The notes beneath the pieces were generated by a model, which saw only the letters and a list, made by a program, of their open reading frames with translations, did not search any database and was not told the DNA's origin. A program made the position numbers and the translations under genes. From Streptomyces sp. 7-21 (GTDB taxonomy: Bacteria > Actinomycetota > Actinomycetes > Streptomycetales > Streptomycetaceae), in contig NZ_JAERRL010000002.1 of assembly GCF_016741785.1 (NCBI RefSeq), positions 364,585 through 428,584 of the forward strand: DNA of 64,000 bases. Reading direction: 5' to 3'. Positions 17,331 through 26,232 of this stretch are shown in pieces (position 1 is the first letter of the stretch; each line of letters begins with the position of its first letter).

Positions 17331-17336
17331 TAGATT
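17331..17336 (+). promoter_or_regulatory. -10 box of a leaderless fumC promoter
   Basis: TAGATT lies seven bases before the fumC ATG. The intervening CGAGGCC is too close to the start to act as a normal ribosome binding site, so transcription probably begins at or next to the A of ATG. No strong -35 is visible. Confidence 0.55.
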
Positions 17337-17343
17337 CGAGGCC

Positions 17344-18738
17344 ATGAGTGGGACGAACGAATACCGGATCGAGCACGACTCGATGGGCGAGGTGCGGGTC
17401 CCCGCCCACGCCAAGTGGCGGGCGCAGACCCAGCGCGCCGTGGAGAATTTCCCGATCTCCGGGCAGCGCCTGGAACGCGCCCACATCGCGGCCCTGGCCC
17501 GGATCAAGGCGGCGGCCGCCACGGTCAACGCCGAGCTTGGCGTCCTGGAGCCTGACATGGCCAAGGCCATCGCGCAGGCCGCGCAGGAGGTCGCCGAGGG
17601 CGCCTGGGACGACCACTTCCCCGTCGACGTCTTCCAGACCGGTTCGGGCACCTCGTCGAACATGAACATGAACGAGGTCGTCGCCACCCTCGCCACCGAG
17701 CGCCTCGGCCGCCCGGTGCACCCCAACGACCACGTCAACGCCAGCCAGTCGTCCAACGACGTCTTCCCCTCCTCGATCCACATCGCGGCCACCGCGGCCG
17801 TCACTGAGGAGCTCGTCCCCGCCCTCGACCACCTCGCCGCCGCCCTGGAGCGCAAGGGCGAGGAGTTCGCCGAGGTGGTCAAGTCCGGCCGCACGCACCT
17901 GATGGACGCCACGCCGGTCACCCTCGGCCAGGAGTTCAACGGGTACGCCGCGCAGGTGCGGTACGGCGCCGAGCGGCTGCGCGCCTCGCTGCCGCGCCTG
18001 GCCGAGCTGCCGCTGGGCGGCACCGCCGTCGGCACCGGCATCAACACCCCGCCCGGCTTCTCCGCCGCCGTGATCGCCGAGGTCGCCCGCGCCACCGGGC
18101 TGCCGCTGACCGAGGCCCGCGACCACTTCGAGGCGCAGGGCGCCCGCGACGGCCTGGTGGAGACCTCCGGGCAGCTGCGCACCATCGCCGTCTCGCTCAC
18201 CAAGATCTGCAACGACCTGCGCTGGATGGGCTCGGGCCCCCGCACCGGCCTGGCCGAGATCGCGCTGCCCGACCTCCAGCCGGGCTCCTCGATCATGCCG
18301 GGCAAGGTCAACCCGGTCATCCCCGAGGCCGTGCTCATGGTCGCCGCCCAGGTCATCGGCAACGACGCGACCGTCACCACTGCCGGCGCCTCCGGCAACT
18401 TCGAGCTGAACGTGATGCTGCCGGTGATGGCCAAGAACGTGCTGGAGTCGATCCGGCTGCTGGCCAACGCCTGCCGCGTGCTGGCCGACCGCACCATCGA
18501 CGGCATCACCGCCAACGCCGAGCGCGCCCGCGAGTACGCCGAGTCCTCCCCGTCGGTGGTCACCCCCCTCAACCGCTACATCGGCTACGAGGAGGCCGCC
18601 AAGGTCGCCAAGCGGGCGCTGGCGGAGCGCAAGACCATCCGCGAGGCCGTGCTCGACGGCGGCTACGTCGACCGCGGCGAGCTGACGCTGGAACAGCTTG
18701 ACGAGGCCCTGGATGTGCTGCGGATGACACACCCCTGA
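17344..18738 (+). CDS. fumC: Class II fumarate hydratase
   Basis: A 464-residue enzyme that interconverts fumarate and L-malate in the TCA cycle without an iron-sulfur cluster. The family signature [11 protein letters not shown] is present near residue 317, with its catalytic Ser. The [10 protein letters not shown] substrate loop is near 100, and [11 protein letters not shown] near 181-191 carries the conserved His. Length is typical. The start [10 protein letters not shown] fits the family. Confidence 0.97.
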   Translation: MSGTNEYRIEHDSMGEVRVPAHAKWRAQTQRAVENFPISGQRLERAHIAALARIKAAAATVNAELGVLEPDMAKAIAQAAQEVAEGAWDDHFPVDVFQTGSGTSSNMNMNEVVATLATERLGRPVHPNDHVNASQSSNDVFPSSIHIAATAAVTEELVPALDHLAAALERKGEEFAEVVKSGRTHLMDATPVTLGQEFNGYAAQVRYGAERLRASLPRLAELPLGGTAVGTGINTPPGFSAAVIAEVARATGLPLTEARDHFEAQGARDGLVETSGQLRTIAVSLTKICNDLRWMGSGPRTGLAEIALPDLQPGSSIMPGKVNPVIPEAVLMVAAQVIGNDATVTTAGASGNFELNVMLPVMAKNVLESIRLLANACRVLADRTIDGITANAERAREYAESSPSVVTPLNRYIGYEEAAKVAKRALAERKTIREAVLDGGYVDRGELTLEQLDEALDVLRMTHP

Positions 18739-18746
18739 CCCCTCGG

Positions 18747-18763
18747 CCGGCATACCATGCCGG
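18747..18763 (+). promoter_or_regulatory. Palindrome over the -10 box of the DUF402 gene
   Basis: CCGGCAT-ACC-ATGCCGG is a perfect 7-bp inverted repeat with a 3-base spacer. It contains TACCAT (18753-18758), a TANNNT -10 box six bases before ATG 18765. It could be an operator or simply promoter context, and no ribosome binding site is present. Confidence 0.5.
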
Positions 18764-18764
18764 G

Positions 18765-19493
18765 ATGACAACGGAGACTGACGGGGCCGCCCGCGGCGGC
18801 ACGGCCCGCCGGCCGGGCGGCCCGCCCGGCCGCTGGCGGCCCGGCGACCAGATCCTGTGGCGCTACCGCACCAACAACGGCCCCGGCTTCTCCGTCTGCC
18901 GCCCCGTCACCGTCGTGCAGGACTCGCCCGGCCTGCTGGCCGTCTGGCTGGCGCCGGGCACCGAGTGCGTGCGCCCCGCCTTCGCCGACGGTTCCCGGCT
19001 GGACGACGAGCCGCTGGCCACCCGCTACACCCGTCCCCGCACCACCATACGCGCCCCCTGGACGGGCATGGGCGTGCTGAAGCTCGCCGAGCCCGGGCGG
19101 CCGTGGTCGGTCTGGCTTTTCTGGGAACGGCACTGGCGCTTCAAGAACTGGTACGTCAACCTGGAAGCACCCCGCGACCGCTGGGCGGGCGGGGTCGATT
19201 CGGAGGATCATTTCCTTGACATCGCGGTCTATCCCGACCGCAGCTGGGAGTGGCTGGACGAAGACGAGTTTGCCCAAGCGCGCGAGGCCGGGCTGCTGGA
19301 CGCCGGGCAGGCCAGGCGCGTCCGTGCCGCGGCCGAGGACGCGGCACGCCTGATCGGCAGCTGGGGGCCGCCCTTCAGCCAGGACTGGCCCCGCTGGCGG
19401 CCGGACCCCGCCTGGCCGGTGCCGGCCCTGCCGCGGGACTGGGACCGCCCCCAGAGCGTCACCGGCCCGCCACAGCGCACGAGAACCTCTTGA
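18765..19493 (+). CDS. DUF402 domain protein (FomD-like)
   Basis: A 242-residue protein with the DUF402 fold: Trp-Arg-x-Gly-Asp-Gln-Ile-Leu-Trp-Arg-Tyr near 23-33, a Trp-Ser-Val-Trp-Leu-Phe-Trp-Glu segment near 108-115, Trp-Tyr-Val-Asn-Leu-Glu near 125-130, and the acidic Asp-His-Phe-Leu-Asp-Ile-Ala-Val-Tyr-Pro-Asp motif near 147-157 that binds metal in FomD. Family members act on nucleotidyl-phosphonates or nucleoside diphosphates. The paralogue next to fumC has no known substrate. A leaderless start is likely. Confidence 0.88.
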   Translation: MTTETDGAARGGTARRPGGPPGRWRPGDQILWRYRTNNGPGFSVCRPVTVVQDSPGLLAVWLAPGTECVRPAFADGSRLDDEPLATRYTRPRTTIRAPWTGMGVLKLAEPGRPWSVWLFWERHWRFKNWYVNLEAPRDRWAGGVDSEDHFLDIAVYPDRSWEWLDEDEFAQAREAGLLDAGQARRVRAAAEDAARLIGSWGPPFSQDWPRWRPDPAWPVPALPRDWDRPQSVTGPPQRTRTS

Positions 19494-19520
19494 TACGCCC
19501 CCGGGCGTCGACCGTAGGAT
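19490..19520 (+). promoter_or_regulatory. Candidate promoter of the PP2C phosphatase gene
   Basis: TTGATA (19490-19495) and TAGGAT (19515-19520) are separated by 19 bases. The -35 overlaps the stop codon of the DUF402 gene. It would give an mRNA leader of about 80 bases. Confidence 0.45.
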
Positions 19521-19607
19521 CGCCCCCACGACCGCACGACCCGCGACACCGGCCCAACGCTCCCGCACCTCACGCTCGTTCCCGCTTGGACGGATGGACA
19601 TCCCCCC

Positions 19608-21500
19608 GTGACGGACCCGACCCCACCGCAGCACGTGGCACGTACAGCGGACGTAGCCTCTCGTGCCGAGAGAACCGCGCTGCCGCACGCCCGCGCCGGG
19701 CGCGACACCGCGGAGCACCCTGTCGTCGGCACCGGTCGTGACGTTCCCGGCACCGCGGGGGACGCCCCGGAGGAGCGGGACGGCGGCACGCGCGCGACCG
19801 AGCGGCTGCGGTTCGTGGGGTCCGCCACCCGCCGGATCGCGCGCGGCATGGCGGTCGACGAGATCGTGCTGGGCCTGTGCCGCGCCTCCGTGCCGACGTT
19901 CTCCGACGCCATCCTGGTCTACCTGCGGCAGCCGCTGCCCATCGGCGACGAGCAGCCGGTGACGCCGTGGGTGCTCAAGCTCCGCCGCACCGACCGCATC
20001 CCGGACACGCTTGCGCTCGGCGACAGCCCCGCCGCGGGCGCCACCGACTCGGTGCTGCCGCTGCTGTCGGCTGCCTTGCCCAAGGTGGACGTGCGGGGCA
20101 ACGGGCCGCTGGCCGAGGTGCTGCGCGGCGTGCGGCCGGTGTTCACCGACTCCCAGGTGCCCAGGGCTGCGCTGCGGGAGCTGACCGGCGCCGAGCTGCC
20201 GCCCGAGGAACGGCGGGCCATCATCGCCCCGCTGCGCGGGCGGCGCCGCGTCATCGGCGCGGCCGTCTTCCTGCGCCACCCGGAGCGCGAGGCGTTCGAG
20301 CAGGAGGACCTCCAGGTCGCGCAGCAGCTGGCCACGCACTCCGCGCTGGGCGTGGACAAGGCGGCGCTGTACGGCCGGGAGGCCTCGATCGCGGACGAGC
20401 TGCAGCGGACGATGCTGCCGGACGACCTGCCGCAGCCCACGGGCGTGCGCCTGGCCAGCCGCTACCTGCCGGCTGCCCAGTCCGCGCGCGTCGGCGGCGA
20501 CTGGTACGACGCCATCCCGCTGCCCGGCAGCCGTGTCGCCCTGGTGGTGGGCGACGTGATGGGCCACTCCACCACCTCGGCCGCGATCATGGGCCAGCTG
20601 CGGACGACCGTGCAGACGCTTGCCGGGCTCGACCTGCCGCCGCAGGAGGTGCTGCACCACCTCGACGAACAGGCGCAGCGGCTGGGCACCGACCGCATGG
20701 CGACCTGCCTGTACGCGGTCTACGACCCGGTGTCGCACCGCATCACCGCCGCCAACGCGGGCCATCCGCCGCCGGTGCTGCTGCGGCTGGACGGCAGCAC
20801 CGAGCGCGTGGACCTGCCGCCGAACGCGCCGATCGGCGTGGGCGGCGTGGACTTCGAGCCGGTCGAGTTCGACGCGCCGCAGGGCGCCACGCTGGTGCTG
20901 TACACCGACGGGCTGGTGGAGTCCCGCACGCGGGACGTCTGGTCGGGCGTGGAGCACCTGCGGGAGAAGCTGACCGAGACGGCGTCGCTGACCCGGCAGG
21001 ACACCGCGCCGCCGCTGGAGCCGCTGTGCGACGAGATCCTCGGCATCGTCGGGCACGGCGACCGCGACGACGACATTGCGCTGCTGGCGGCCCGCTTCGA
21101 GGGCATCTCGCCGGACCACGTGACGCTCCGCCAGCTCGACCCGCGGGCGGAGTCGGTGCGCGAGGCGCGGCGGCTGGTGCGGGAAAGCCTGGCCAGCTGG
21201 GACCTGACGGAGCTTGAGGACTCGGTCGAGCTGCTCGTCAGCGAGGTCGTCACCAACGCCGTCCGGTACGCCGAGCGGCCAGTGACGGTCCGTCTGCTCC
21301 GCACCGACGTGCTGCGCTGCGAGGTGGGCGACGACGTCCCGCAGCTGCCCCGGCTGCGGCAGGCCGGGCCCGCCGACGAGGGCGGGCGCGGCCTGTACCT
21401 GGTGCAGCGGCTGGCCCGGCGGTGGGGCGCCACCCGCCTGGGGACGGGCAAGCTCGTGTGGTTCGAGGTGGCGCTGCCCGCCCCCGCCGGCGGGAGCTGA
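19608..21500 (+). CDS. GAF-PP2C(SpoIIE)-HATPase phosphatase
   Basis: A 630-residue multidomain regulator. The N-terminal ~70 residues look disordered. A GAF-like sensor domain covers about 70-255. A SpoIIE-type PP2C domain covers about 270-505, with Gly-Gly-Asp-Trp-Tyr-Asp-Ala near 296, Gly-Asp-Val-Met-Gly-His near 315 and Tyr-Thr-Asp-Gly-Leu-Val-Glu near 434. A C-terminal anti-sigma-factor-type ATPase domain covers about 510-625, with a Glu-Val-Val-Thr-Asn-Ala-Val-Arg-Tyr N box. Such proteins dephosphorylate anti-anti-sigma factors and may also bind them as kinases. GTG 19608 lacks a good ribosome binding site. Confidence 0.92.
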   Translation: MTDPTPPQHVARTADVASRAERTALPHARAGRDTAEHPVVGTGRDVPGTAGDAPEERDGGTRATERLRFVGSATRRIARGMAVDEIVLGLCRASVPTFSDAILVYLRQPLPIGDEQPVTPWVLKLRRTDRIPDTLALGDSPAAGATDSVLPLLSAALPKVDVRGNGPLAEVLRGVRPVFTDSQVPRAALRELTGAELPPEERRAIIAPLRGRRRVIGAAVFLRHPEREAFEQEDLQVAQQLATHSALGVDKAALYGREASIADELQRTMLPDDLPQPTGVRLASRYLPAAQSARVGGDWYDAIPLPGSRVALVVGDVMGHSTTSAAIMGQLRTTVQTLAGLDLPPQEVLHHLDEQAQRLGTDRMATCLYAVYDPVSHRITAANAGHPPPVLLRLDGSTERVDLPPNAPIGVGGVDFEPVEFDAPQGATLVLYTDGLVESRTRDVWSGVEHLREKLTETASLTRQDTAPPLEPLCDEILGIVGHGDRDDDIALLAARFEGISPDHVTLRQLDPRAESVREARRLVRESLASWDLTELEDSVELLVSEVVTNAVRYAERPVTVRLLRTDVLRCEVGDDVPQLPRLRQAGPADEGGRGLYLVQRLARRWGATRLGTGKLVWFEVALPAPAGGS

Positions 21501-21506
21501 GCGGCT

Positions 21507-21528
21507 GGCCCGGGGCACCGCCCGGGCC
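21507..21528. terminator. Hairpin between convergent phosphatase and ahpD genes
   Basis: A perfect 8-bp stem (21507-21514 with 21521-21528) with a 6-base loop lies in the 44-base gap between two converging genes. It can serve both strands. Confidence 0.6.
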
Positions 21529-21544
21529 CCGGGGCCCGCGGCTG

Positions 21545-22084
21545 TCAGGGCTGCTCGGCCAGCACGGCTTCGGCGTCCAGGGTGACCCCGGCGGCGCGCA
21601 CCACCGCCGCGATCTTCAGCGCCTCCCGCACGGTCTCCCGTGACACCCTGGCCTCGCGCAGGGCCCGTTCGTGCGCCGACAGGCACTGGCCGCAGCCGCC
21701 GAGCGCGGAGACGGCCAGCGACCACAGCTCGAAGTCGGCCCGGGGCACGCCCGGATCGGCGAGGGCCGACATCCGCAGCCCAGCGGGCATCGTCTGGTAG
21801 GCGGGGTCGCCGAGCTGGTGGCGGGCCCGGTAGAAGACGTTGTTCATCGCCATGACGCTGGCGGCGGTCCTGGCCGCGGTGTAGGCCTCTTCGGACAGGT
21901 TCTTGCGTGCCTCCGGCTCCAGTTCGCGCAGCACGGCCGCCGAGCCTGACGCCATGGCGCAGGCCAGCACGGTTCCCCACAGCAGGGGAGCGGGCAGCGG
22001 GGAGTTGCCGATGACCGAGCCGAGGTTGAGCCGCAGGTCCCGCGCGTAGGGCGGCAGCGCCGCCCGCACCTCGTCGAGTCCCAT
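21545..22084 (-). CDS. ahpD: Alkyl hydroperoxide reductase AhpD
   Basis: A 179-residue carboxymuconolactone-decarboxylase-fold protein. The redox motif Cys131-Gly-Gln-Cys134 followed by His138 is the AhpD catalytic site that reduces AhpC with electrons from lipoamide systems. The start Met-Gly-Leu-Asp-Glu-Val is 11 bases after the ahpC stop. Length matches the family. It is co-transcribed with ahpC. Confidence 0.95.
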   Translation of the reverse strand: MGLDEVRAALPPYARDLRLNLGSVIGNSPLPAPLLWGTVLACAMASGSAAVLRELEPEARKNLSEEAYTAARTAASVMAMNNVFYRARHQLGDPAYQTMPAGLRMSALADPGVPRADFELWSLAVSALGGCGQCLSAHERALREARVSRETVREALKIAAVVRAAGVTLDAEAVLAEQP

Positions 22085-22095
22085 CGCCGCCGCCC

Positions 22096-22650
22096 TCAGG
22101 CCCCGGCGAGCAGGGCGACCGGGTCGAGGGTGGGCTCGCCCTTCGTCCAGTTGCAGGGGCACAGCTCGTCGGTCTGGAGGGCGTCGAGCACGCGCAGCAC
22201 CTCGCTGGGGTTACGCCCCACCGAGCCGTCGGTGACCATGGCGAAGCGGACGACGTTGCCGGGGTCGACCAGGAAGACGGCGCGCTGGGCGAAGCCGTCG
22301 GCGTCCTGCACGCCGCAGGCGCGCATCAGTTCGTGGCGGCTGTCGGACAGCATCGGGAACGGCAGGTCCCGCAGGTCCTCGTGGGAGCGGCGCCAGGCGT
22401 AGTGCACGTACTCCGAGTCGCCGGAGACCCCGAGCAGTTGCGTGTCCCGCTCGAGGAAGTCGCCGTTGAGCCTGGCGAACGCCGCGATCTCCGTGGGGCA
22501 CACGAACGTGAAGTCCTTGGGCCAGAAGAAGACGGCGCGCCACATGCTGCCGTAGGTGGTGTGGTCGATCCGCGTGAACGCCTTTTCGGCGTCCAGGCCG
22601 ACGCAGGCGGTCAGGTCGTACGGGGGGAACGTGTCTCCGACGGTAAGCAC
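22096..22650 (-). CDS. ahpC: Peroxiredoxin AhpC
   Basis: A 184-residue 2-Cys peroxiredoxin. The peroxidatic Cys51 lies in Phe-Val-Cys-Pro-Thr-Glu, and Cys164/Cys166 in Glu-Leu-Cys-Pro-Cys-Asn-Trp are candidate resolving cysteines. It reduces H2O2 and alkyl hydroperoxides and is recharged by AhpD. The start is GTG 22650 behind AGGAG. In many streptomycetes oxyR is divergent from ahpC; here the divergent gene encodes a DUF1707 protein and no LysR gene is near, so the regulator must act in trans. Confidence 0.95.
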   Translation of the reverse strand: MLTVGDTFPPYDLTACVGLDAEKAFTRIDHTTYGSMWRAVFFWPKDFTFVCPTEIAAFARLNGDFLERDTQLLGVSGDSEYVHYAWRRSHEDLRDLPFPMLSDSRHELMRACGVQDADGFAQRAVFLVDPGNVVRFAMVTDGSVGRNPSEVLRVLDALQTDELCPCNWTKGEPTLDPVALLAGA

Positions 22651-22688
22651 CGGGAATCTCCTCGCGGCGTCGAGACGGATAGTCCGGG

Positions 22689-22728
22689 AACGCCGGGAAA
22701 GCTGATCTCTCGTCGCTTTCCTGGCGTT
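22689..22728. promoter_or_regulatory. Inverted repeat in the ahpC/DUF1707 divergent promoter
   Basis: A 13-base inverted repeat (22689-22701 with 22716-22728, one mismatch or G-T pair) with a 14-base spacer lies 39 bases upstream of the ahpC start. The position suits an operator, for example for a redox regulator. It could also form a hairpin in a divergent transcript. Confidence 0.5.
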
Positions 22729-22814
22729 TTGTGAGGCCTTACGCTGCCATATCCCGTCCCGATCGCGGTAATTGCTCTGGTCGCGATGTATCGCGAGTCG
22801 GTACGCTGGACGGC

Positions 22815-23462
22815 GTGACCGCCGAGAACCCTCCCGCCGTGCCGCTGGGCAAGCCCGGTGACCCGCAGGCCGTCCGGGCGTCCGATGCCGACCGCGACCG
22901 CGTCGCCGAGATCCTGGGGGAAGCGCTCGCCGAAGGACGGCTGGACGCGGAGGAGCACGCCGAGCGCGTCGAGGCGGCCTACCGCGCGAAGACGGTCGGC
23001 GAGCTGCGGCCGCTGATCAGTGATCTGCCGGCGGGGCAGCGGGAGCAGACGCCGGTGCTGTCCCCGGCGGCGGCGCCGGGCTCCGGGCCGCGCAGCAAGA
23101 ACGTCGTGGCCATCATGAGCGGCGCCAGTCGCCAGGGCACGTGGCGTGTCGGCGGGACGATCAACGCGGTCGCGGTGTGCGGGGGTGTGGAACTGGACCT
23201 GACCGAGGCGGTCTTCGACCAGCAGCACGTCGTGATCAACGCGACGGCGCTGTGCGGCGGCGTCGAGATCAGGGTTCCGGAGAACGTCTCGCTGCGCAAC
23301 GGCGGCAGCGGCATCATGGGCGGCTTCGAGGTCGCCGAGACCGAGGCCGCCGATCCGGCCGCTCCCGTCATCCTGGTCCGGGGCGTGGCCATCTGCGGGG
23401 GCGTTGAGGCGAAGCCCGTGGCGGGGCGGCGCATCCAGGATCTCCGCGGCGGGGAGCGCTGA
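22815..23462 (+). CDS. DUF1707 domain protein (SHOCT-like, LiaF-like C terminus)
   Basis: A 215-residue protein. The DUF1707 domain at about residues 17-70 has the motif Ala-Ser-Asp-Ala-Asp-Arg-Asp-Arg-Val-Ala-Glu-Ile-Leu and Gly-Arg-Leu-Asp-Ala-Glu-Glu-His. The C-terminal half has three repeats of the form Ala-x-Cys-Gly-Gly-Val-Glu (near 116, 145 and 193), a beta-helical pattern seen in LiaF/cell-wall-stress proteins. No membrane segment is visible. The GTG start sits seven bases after TACGCT, suggesting a leaderless mRNA. Confidence 0.88.
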   Translation: MTAENPPAVPLGKPGDPQAVRASDADRDRVAEILGEALAEGRLDAEEHAERVEAAYRAKTVGELRPLISDLPAGQREQTPVLSPAAAPGSGPRSKNVVAIMSGASRQGTWRVGGTINAVAVCGGVELDLTEAVFDQQHVVINATALCGGVEIRVPENVSLRNGGSGIMGGFEVAETEAADPAAPVILVRGVAICGGVEAKPVAGRRIQDLRGGER

Positions 23463-23500
23463 GCGCCCGGGACGGCGCTGAGATAGCGGCAACCGCACTC

Positions 23501-23516
23501 ATACGACCGGTCATAT
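23501..23516. promoter_or_regulatory. Near-perfect 16-bp palindrome upstream of wbl
   Basis: ATACGACCGGTCATAT is symmetrical around CCGG except for one position in each arm. It lies 38 bases after the DUF1707 stop and 159 bases before the wbl start. It is a candidate operator; I do not recognise the binding protein. Confidence 0.4.
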
Positions 23517-23674
23517 CGTCGCTCCGTGCATAAGCGCGCGCACAGCGGGTAGGGCTGGGGGGACCGTCACTCGTTTGGCCGCAGGGCGGGAAGGGTGAAC
23601 TGCGGCACGCCGCGGCGCGCGGGTGAGGGTCCCGTCGGAGAGCAGCGACCCGTAGCCGTCGTCAGGAGTGGACC

Positions 23675-24031
23675 GTGCTGCAACCATCACCGCCACAGGA
23701 GTCTCAGTGGGCCTCGGCCGTTCCCGCCCAGCGCACGTCGAGAGACCTGGCGGGTCCGTGGCACTCGGCAGCCGCGTGCCGGCGGGATGAGGCCGGACTC
23801 TTCTTCGCCCCCTCCCAGGAGCCCACGGCCGCCCGGCTGTCGCGTGAACAGGCGGCCAAGGCGGTCTGCGCCCGCTGCCCCGTGCTGCTGGAGTGCCGGG
23901 AGCACGCGCTGATGCAGCCCGAACCCTACGGCGTGTGGGGCGGCCTGACCGCCGCCGAGCGCCGTGTCGTCCTCAGCCGCCGGCGCCGGCGCGAGACGGC
24001 GTCCGCGTCGTCCAGCGGCCGCGTCGCCTGA
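23675..24031 (+). CDS. WhiB-like (Wbl) iron-sulfur regulator
   Basis: A 118-residue Wbl protein. The four cluster ligands are Cys35, Cys65, Cys68 and Cys74 (C-x29-C-x2-C-x5-C). The Gly-Val-Trp-Gly-Gly turn at 86-90 and the basic tail Arg-Arg-Arg-Arg-Arg complete the family pattern. Wbl proteins bind a 4Fe-4S cluster and usually the primary sigma factor. The N terminus before Cys35 is longer than in WhiB. The position upstream of convergent glpX matches a Wbl gene conserved next to glpX in streptomycetes. Confidence 0.94.
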   Translation: MLQPSPPQESQWASAVPAQRTSRDLAGPWHSAAACRRDEAGLFFAPSQEPTAARLSREQAAKAVCARCPVLLECREHALMQPEPYGVWGGLTAAERRVVLSRRRRRETASASSSGRVA

Positions 24032-24041
24032 CGCCGTGCCA

Positions 24042-24073
24042 GGGGCCGCCGCCCGCGCGCATGCGGCGGCCCC
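24042..24073. terminator. Bidirectional terminator between wbl and glpX
   Basis: A perfect 11-bp stem (24042-24052 with 24063-24073) and a 10-base loop lie between the two converging genes. Confidence 0.8.
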
Positions 24074-24091
24074 CGGGCACCGGGCCGCTCC

Positions 24092-25126
24092 TCAGCGGCC
24101 GCGGTCGAAGTCGATGGCGCTGTAGGCGCGCAGCTTCGACAGGCGGTGTGTCGAGTCGATCTGCCGGATCGTGCCCGACCGTGACCGCATCACCAGCGAC
24201 TGGGTCGTGGCTGTCTCGGCCCGGTAGCGGACGCCCCGCAGCAGCTCGCCGTCGGTGATGCCGGTCGCGACGAAGAAGACGTTCTCGCCGCGCACCAGGT
24301 CGTCGGTGTGAAGCACCGCGTCCAGGTCGTGGCCGGCGTCGAGGGCCGCCCGCCGCTCCTCCTCGTCCTTCGGCCACAGCTTGCCCTGGATGGTGCCGCC
24401 CAGGCACTTGATCGCGCAGGCGGCGATGATGCCCTCAGGCGTCCCGCCGATGCCCAGCAGCAGGTCGACGCCGGTGCCCTCGCGCACGGTCATGATGGCG
24501 CCCGCCACGTCGCCGTCCTGGATGAACTTGATGCGGGCGCCGCTCTCCCTGACCTCCCGCACGATGTCCGCGTGGCGCGGGCGGTCGAGGATGACGACGG
24601 TGACGTCCTCGGGCGCGCCGCCCTTGGCCCGGGCGACCCGCCGGACGTTGACCGCGGGGGGCGCGTCGATGTCCACGTACTCACTCGCCTCCGGGCCGGT
24701 GGCGAGCTTGTTCATGTAGAACACGGCGCTCGGGTCGAACATCGCGCCCCGCTCGGCCACGGCCAGCACCGAGACGGCGTTGCCCATGCCCTTGGCCGTC
24801 AGGGTGGTGCCGTCCACCGGATCGACGGCCACGTCGCACTCCGGGCCCGAGCCGTCGCCCACGCGCTCCCCGTTGAAGAGCATGGGCGCCTCGTCCTTCT
24901 CGCCCTCGCCGATGACGACGACGCCGTTCATCGACACGGTCGAGATGAGCGTGCGCATGGCGCGGACGGCGGCCCCGTCCGCGCCGTTCTTGTCGCCGCG
25001 CCCGACCCAGCGGCCGGAGGCCATCGCCCCCGCCTCGGTGACGCGGACCAGCTCCAGCGCGAGGTTCCGGTCCGGAGCGGCGGGTGAGACGTCGAGCGAG
25101 GGCGGCAGATGGTGGTGTTCAGGCAT
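24092..25126 (-). CDS. glpX: Class II fructose-1,6-bisphosphatase
   Basis: A 344-residue GlpX-type phosphatase for gluconeogenesis, the only FBPase class usually found in actinobacteria. Visible motifs are the Gly-Glu-Gly-Glu-Lys-Asp-Glu metal site (about 74-80), Asp-Pro-Val-Asp-Gly-Thr-Thr (about 102-108) and Gly-Ile-Gly-Gly-Thr-Pro-Glu-Gly (about 220-227). ATG 25126 is preceded by AAAGG at suitable spacing. A TANNNT box on the minus strand at 25167-25172 would give a short leader. Confidence 0.96.
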   Translation of the reverse strand: MPEHHHLPPSLDVSPAAPDRNLALELVRVTEAGAMASGRWVGRGDKNGADGAAVRAMRTLISTVSMNGVVVIGEGEKDEAPMLFNGERVGDGSGPECDVAVDPVDGTTLTAKGMGNAVSVLAVAERGAMFDPSAVFYMNKLATGPEASEYVDIDAPPAVNVRRVARAKGGAPEDVTVVILDRPRHADIVREVRESGARIKFIQDGDVAGAIMTVREGTGVDLLLGIGGTPEGIIAACAIKCLGGTIQGKLWPKDEEERRAALDAGHDLDAVLHTDDLVRGENVFFVATGITDGELLRGVRYRAETATTQSLVMRSRSGTIRQIDSTHRLSKLRAYSAIDFDRGR

Positions 25127-25264
25127 CGGCTGGCACCTTTCTGGCCTGGTTGAGGGTGGTTCGAGCGTAGCGCCAGCCGCAACATCTGAGCACGTGGACC
25201 GACTGATGAGCACATTGCGGGGGGTGGGTCCGGGCCAGCCGCGCGCGTGCGCCACCATGGAGGG

Positions 25265-25870
25265 GTGTCCAGCGACAGGAGCGAGACGGACGAGATGACG
25301 GCGCGGGAGGAGACCGGGACGCGCGAGACGGGCCAGGCGGCTGTGGCGCCCGCCCGGCGGAAGCTGAAGACCGTGCGCGACATGGTGCTGTCCATGGTGG
25401 TGATCTGCGCCGGTGCCTTCGCGCTGTACGTCTTCATCCCCGGCGAGGACTCCGTGGCCGAACCCCGGTCCGTCGAGTACGAGGTGGCCGCCAGCACCGC
25501 CGCGCGGGTCGCGCCGTTCGACGTGCTGGTGCCGCGCGGACTTCCCGACGAGTGGCGGGCCACCTCCGTGCGCTACGAGCCGCAGAGCGACTTCGGCCCC
25601 ACCTGGCGGCTCGGCTTCGTCGACCCCGACGACCACTACGCCGCCCTGGCCCAGTCCGACGGCAGCGCGGACGGCTTCGTGTCCTCGCTCACCCACCAGG
25701 CCGAGGACACCGGCGAGACCACCCGGGTCGGCGGCGAGGAGTGGGCCCGCTACGAGGGCCCCAAGTACGACGCGCTGGTCCGCACGGAGCCGGGCGGCAC
25801 CACCATCGTCTACGGCACCGCACCGTTCGGCTCGCTGGAGCGCTTCGCCGCCTCGCTCCAGCCGCGCTGA
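25265..25870 (+). CDS. DUF4245 membrane-anchored protein
   Basis: A 201-residue protein starting at GTG 25265; ATG 25295 is an alternative. A cytoplasmic N terminus is followed by one membrane helix (about 43-62) and an extracytoplasmic domain with the DUF4245 features [13 protein letters not shown] near 93-105 and the Gly-Phe-Val-Asp-Pro-Asp-Asp-His-Tyr segment near 118-126. Function is unknown. The place between glpX and xseBA is conserved in the genus. Confidence 0.9.
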   Translation: MSSDRSETDEMTAREETGTRETGQAAVAPARRKLKTVRDMVLSMVVICAGAFALYVFIPGEDSVAEPRSVEYEVAASTAARVAPFDVLVPRGLPDEWRATSVRYEPQSDFGPTWRLGFVDPDDHYAALAQSDGSADGFVSSLTHQAEDTGETTRVGGEEWARYEGPKYDALVRTEPGGTTIVYGTAPFGSLERFAASLQPR

Positions 25871-25901
25871 GCGCGCTCCCGGCCACGGGCACCAGCCGGG
25901 G

Positions 25902-26222
25902 CTAGGGGAACACCACGCGGCCGGTCTCGTCGCCGCCGTCCTCGGCAGCGGCGCCGTCCGCGGCCTGCCGCTGCCCTCCGCCCCGCTCCTCCTGCCCGTC
26001 GGCCTGCTCATCGGCGGTGTCCCGCGCGAGTGCCGCGTCGAGCCGCTCGCGCGCCCCTTGCAGCCACCGCCCGCAGACGGCCGCCAGCTCCTCGCCGCGC
26101 TCCCACAGCGCCAGCGACTCCTCGAGCGTGACGCCGCCCGCCTCCAGCTTCCGCACCACGTCCATCAGTTCGTCGCGCGCCTGCTCGTAGCTGAGGGCCC
26201 CGGCCGCCTCTGGTTCCGTCAT
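25902..26222 (-). CDS. xseB: Exodeoxyribonuclease VII small subunit
   Basis: A 106-residue protein with the XseB core in the first ~65 residues: Ser-Tyr-Glu-Gln-Ala-Arg-Asp-Glu-Leu, then [19 protein letters not shown]. A Gln/Glu/Gly-rich tail follows. It forms exonuclease VII with XseA. ATG 26222 lies 10 bases after the xseA stop, and TAGGGT sits seven bases before it, overlapping the xseA stop codon. It may therefore also have its own leaderless promoter. Confidence 0.93.
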   Translation of the reverse strand: MTEPEAAGALSYEQARDELMDVVRKLEAGGVTLEESLALWERGEELAAVCGRWLQGARERLDAALARDTADEQADGQEERGGGQRQAADGAAAEDGGDETGRVVFP

Positions 26223-26232
26223 GGCTGCCACC

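Noticed and set aside
18663..21980. Minus-strand open frame of about 1100 residues
   Set aside because: It lies antisense to the DUF402 and phosphatase genes, which have clear domains. Its composition is Arg/Gly/Pro/His-rich with no motifs, a known artefact of high-GC third-position bias.
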